NCBI GenBank assembly: GCA_902612915.1 | Contig: CACMFH010000008.1 | Coordinates: 1-52,273, forward strand | From: an uncultured SAR86 cluster bacterium | GTDB lineage: Bacteria > Pseudomonadota > Gammaproteobacteria > Magnimaribacterales > D2472 | Reading direction: 5' to 3' | DNA: 52,273 nucleotides | Shown here: positions 50,359 through 52,273 of the stretch, piece by piece | How the letters are laid out: every line of letters begins with the position of its first letter | Position numbering within the stretch: position 1 is the stretch's first letter | Program-made: the position numbers and the translations under genes | Notes under the pieces: model-generated | Database searches by the model: none | What the model was told of the DNA's origin: nothing | Seen by the model: only the letters and a program-made list of their open reading frames with translations

Positions 50359-51357
50359 ATGAGTAAATCTATAAAAGTTGTTGTTACTGGAGCTGCAGGG
50401 CAAATTGCTTATTCTTTAATACCAAGATTAGTCGATGGAAATACATTTGGAGATAAAATCGTTGATCTTGCATTAGTTGAAATTCCTCAAGTTGTTGATA
50501 AGTTAAAGGGTGTAGTCATGGAGCTTGAAGATTCTTATTTTCCAAAAATGGGTAAAGTTACATATACCGATAATTTTGAAGAAGCATCAAAAGATGCTGA
50601 CTGGTTCTTACTAGTTGGAAGTATACCTAGAGGTATTGTCTATAACGGAAAGAAGATTGAAGAAAGATCAGATCTTTTAAGTATTAATGGCGGTATTTTT
50701 GTTCAACAAGGTGAAGCAATTGGAAAATATGGAAAAGATGATGCTAAGATCTTAGTTGTTGGTAATCCTGCAAATACAAATGCTTTCATTGGAAAAGATG
50801 CTGCTAACAATGACAATCAACTTTGGATGGCAATGACAATGCTAGATTCTAATAGAGCTAAGTCTATTCTTGCGAAAAAAACAAACAATAATGTTTCTGA
50901 TGTTAAAAATATGATTATTTGGGGAAATCATAGTCCAACTATGTATCCTGACTCAGAAAATGCACTAATCTCTGGAAAGCTTGGTAGCGAAATAATAAAT
51001 GACATGAATTGGATAGAATCTGAATTCATACCCACAGTGCAACAAAGAGGAAAAGCGGTTATAGATGCCAGAGGCGCATCTTCTGCGACATCTGCAGCAA
51101 AAGCAGCAATTGATACTGTTATTGCATGCGAAAATCCAACTGATTCAGGTGATTGTTTTAGTGCAGCTATTGCAAGTGATGGCGCCTATGATGTTCCTGA
51201 GGGCATTATTTGTGGTTATCCCTTAATTACTATGGATGATGGATCAGTAGAAATTAAAAGAGATGTCTCATTATCAGAGTTCGCAAAATCTAAATTTAAG
51301 ATATCTATAGATGAACTTTTATCAGAAAGAGAAGCTGTAAAACATCTCTTAAAATGA
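50359..51357 (+). CDS. mdh: Malate dehydrogenase
   Basis: 332 residues of the cytosolic-type MDH group. NAD-binding VTGAAGQIAYSLIPRL is at the N-terminus, with LVEIPQVVDKLKGVVMELEDS following. The catalytic His is in IIWGNHSPTMYPD and VVGNPANTNAF precedes it. The mobile active-site loop, usually ARPRSKGMERKDLL, reads SIPRGIVYNGKKIEERSDLL, about five residues longer, with both key Arg positions still recognisable. It oxidises malate to oxaloacetate in the TCA cycle. It overlaps the next gene by four bases. Confidence 0.94.
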   Translation: MSKSIKVVVTGAAGQIAYSLIPRLVDGNTFGDKIVDLALVEIPQVVDKLKGVVMELEDSYFPKMGKVTYTDNFEEASKDADWFLLVGSIPRGIVYNGKKIEERSDLLSINGGIFVQQGEAIGKYGKDDAKILVVGNPANTNAFIGKDAANNDNQLWMAMTMLDSNRAKSILAKKTNNNVSDVKNMIIWGNHSPTMYPDSENALISGKLGSEIINDMNWIESEFIPTVQQRGKAVIDARGASSATSAAKAAIDTVIACENPTDSGDCFSAAIASDGAYDVPEGIICGYPLITMDDGSVEIKRDVSLSEFAKSKFKISIDELLSEREAVKHLLK

Positions 51358-51815
51358 CAAAAAAAGAAAAAATTCTTCATAGTTATATTACAAATATTAT
51401 TGAAGATGAAAATCCTAAAAACATTTTTATACTTACATCACAAGATATATCTAAGCTTATTAAAAGAATAGAGAAATTAAGTGTTAATGGATTATCTATT
51501 GGTCCCAATATTGAAAAATTATCAGATGAAAACTTTGATTTATTTATTATCTTGGATGATATACATGCATCTGAATCGAATATTGGAACAATAAAAAATC
51601 TTTTAAGCCATAAAATCGCAATTTTTACTAACTTTGAAGATGATCAAGAAACAAATGAAGTTATGCTTAAACTTGGGTTTCAAACAGAATTAATTGATAA
51701 AAATAATAAATTAAAATGCTTCTCATATAATTTAAAAACATATAACAACAAAAGAACCTGGAATAACCCAAAGGGTTGGGCTAATCCTGAAAATTTTGAT
51801 AAGTTTAGATGGTGA
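51354..51815 (+). CDS. Small conserved protein, possibly DUF6231-like
   Basis: 153 residues, soluble. The N-terminal half is an alpha/beta segment (KNIFILTSQDIS, DLFIILDDIHAS), and the C-terminus ends in WNNPKGWANPENFDKFRW. That tail reminds me of small gammaproteobacterial proteins of the DUF6231 type, but I hold this loosely. Function unknown. Its ATG overlaps the mdh stop (ATGA), so it is in the mdh operon. It converges on lysS with a gap of about ten bases. Confidence 0.72.
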   Translation: MTKKEKILHSYITNIIEDENPKNIFILTSQDISKLIKRIEKLSVNGLSIGPNIEKLSDENFDLFIILDDIHASESNIGTIKNLLSHKIAIFTNFEDDQETNEVMLKLGFQTELIDKNNKLKCFSYNLKTYNNKRTWNNPKGWANPENFDKFRW

Positions 51816-51825
51816 TAGATTTAAA

Positions 51826-52273
51826 CTAAGATTTTAATTGAGGAAATAACAACACATCTCTAATAGAAGACTGATTAGTCAATAACATAACTAACCTATC
51901 AACACCCATTCCAACTCCTACTGCTGGTGGCATGCCGTGTTCAAGCGCTGTAATATAGTCTTGGTCAAAGTCCATGGCTTCTTTATCTCCAGAGTCTTTT
52001 GCGGCTACTTGTTCTTCAAATCTAGTAGCTTGATCATCAGGATCATTAAGTTCACAAAAACCATTAGCAAACTCTTTTCCACCAATAAATAATTCAAATC
52101 GATCGGCATAATCTGGATTTTGTTCATTTCGTCTAGATAATGGCGAAACTTCAACAGGATATTCTGTAACAAATGTTGGATCGATTAGTTTGCTCTCTAC
52201 AGTTGCTTCAAATACCTCTAAAAGAATTCTTCCAATACCCCAGCTTTTTTCAACTTTTACTTTATTACTAGTT
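51826..52273 (-). CDS. lysS: Lysyl-tRNA synthetase, C-terminal part (runs off window)
   Basis: About 149 C-terminal codons, with the 5' part beyond the right edge. The translated sequence includes [39 protein letters not shown], and the class II motif 3 region [20 protein letters not shown], ending [10 protein letters not shown]. This is class II LysRS. It attaches lysine to tRNA-Lys in the cytoplasm. Convergent with the mdh operon. Confidence 0.95.
   Translation of the reverse strand, partial: TSNKVKVEKSWGIGRILLEVFEATVESKLIDPTFVTEYPVEVSPLSRRNEQNPDYADRFELFIGGKEFANGFCELNDPDDQATRFEEQVAAKDSGDKEAMDFDQDYITALEHGMPPAVGVGMGVDRLVMLLTNQSSIRDVLLFPQLKS

Overview
The window is a compact, AT-rich stretch of a bacterial chromosome. 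Its gene content and order are gammaproteobacterial: yajC-secD-secF next to tgt-queA, rpoE-anti-sigma-mucD-lepA-lepB-rnc-era-recO-acpS-adk-tsaB, divergent sdhE/ygfZ and trmJ/suhB pairs, and a Pseudomonas-type nrdA-nrdB. The low GC, very short intergenic gaps, overlapping convergent gene ends, a large TonB-dependent receptor and Gly-tract lipoproteins suggest a streamlined marine gammaproteobacterium, with SAR86-like organisms the best guess. That assignment is inference; there is no rRNA in the window. I see no insertion sequence, phage, integrase, CRISPR array or toxin-antitoxin locus.

Layout. 1-5.8 kb: tRNA-Gly, a secreted M64-type metallopeptidase lipoprotein with a small exported partner, and a TonB-dependent receptor with its own promoter and a palindrome inside it. 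5.8-15.5 kb: accessory metabolism (GMC oxidoreductase, exported rhodanese, patatin lipase, a steroid 5-alpha-reductase-like membrane enzyme, an NAD(P)-dependent reductase, exported amidase, alanine dehydrogenase), then a small operon with an unrecognised two-repeat lipoprotein, NTF2-like and ABM-like proteins, and an RRM protein. 15.5-17.5 kb: small membrane proteins of unknown role, a cupin and tRNA-Glu. 17.5-24.4 kb: trmJ/suhB, the accessory Sec translocase genes, queuosine genes and tRNA-Leu. 24.4-26.6 kb: a leader predicted to fold into a structured RNA ahead of a lipoprotein with a cupredoxin-like copper site. 26.6-39.2 kb: a nearly unbroken minus-strand series of housekeeping genes headed by sdhE and by rpoE with its own sigma-E-like promoter. 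39.2-44.5 kb: ygfZ, ung, a palindrome-rich intergenic region with paired DnaA boxes, serA, an orphan ABC ATPase and glpK. 44.5-52.3 kb: nrdAB behind NrdR and DnaA boxes, a GST, an SDR, malate dehydrogenase, a small conserved protein and the 3' end of lysS.

How the genes work together. The minus-strand core joins envelope stress control (RpoE, anti-sigma, MucD), protein export (LepB, SecDF-YajC), lipid carrier recycling (UppP), translation and RNA processing (LepA, RNase III, Era, RsmJ, TsaB) and DNA repair (RecO, Ung). Several core proteins have lost residues that are normally conserved: SuhB lacks two metal ligands, Tgt lacks two zinc cysteines, RNase III has Gly at an active-site Asp position, and TsaB is about 60% of normal length. 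pdxJ and a separate rseB/mucB are missing from their usual places.

Most promising observations: the 24.58-24.65 kb leader (nested stems, possible loop-bulge pseudoknot, Shine-Dalgarno just downstream), the DnaA-box palindrome at 40.7 kb with a gene-strand switch nearby, the reduced core enzymes, and repeated placement of -10-like hexamers six bases before a start codon, which suggests leaderless transcripts. No gene cluster could be shown to be a wholly new system from sequence alone.
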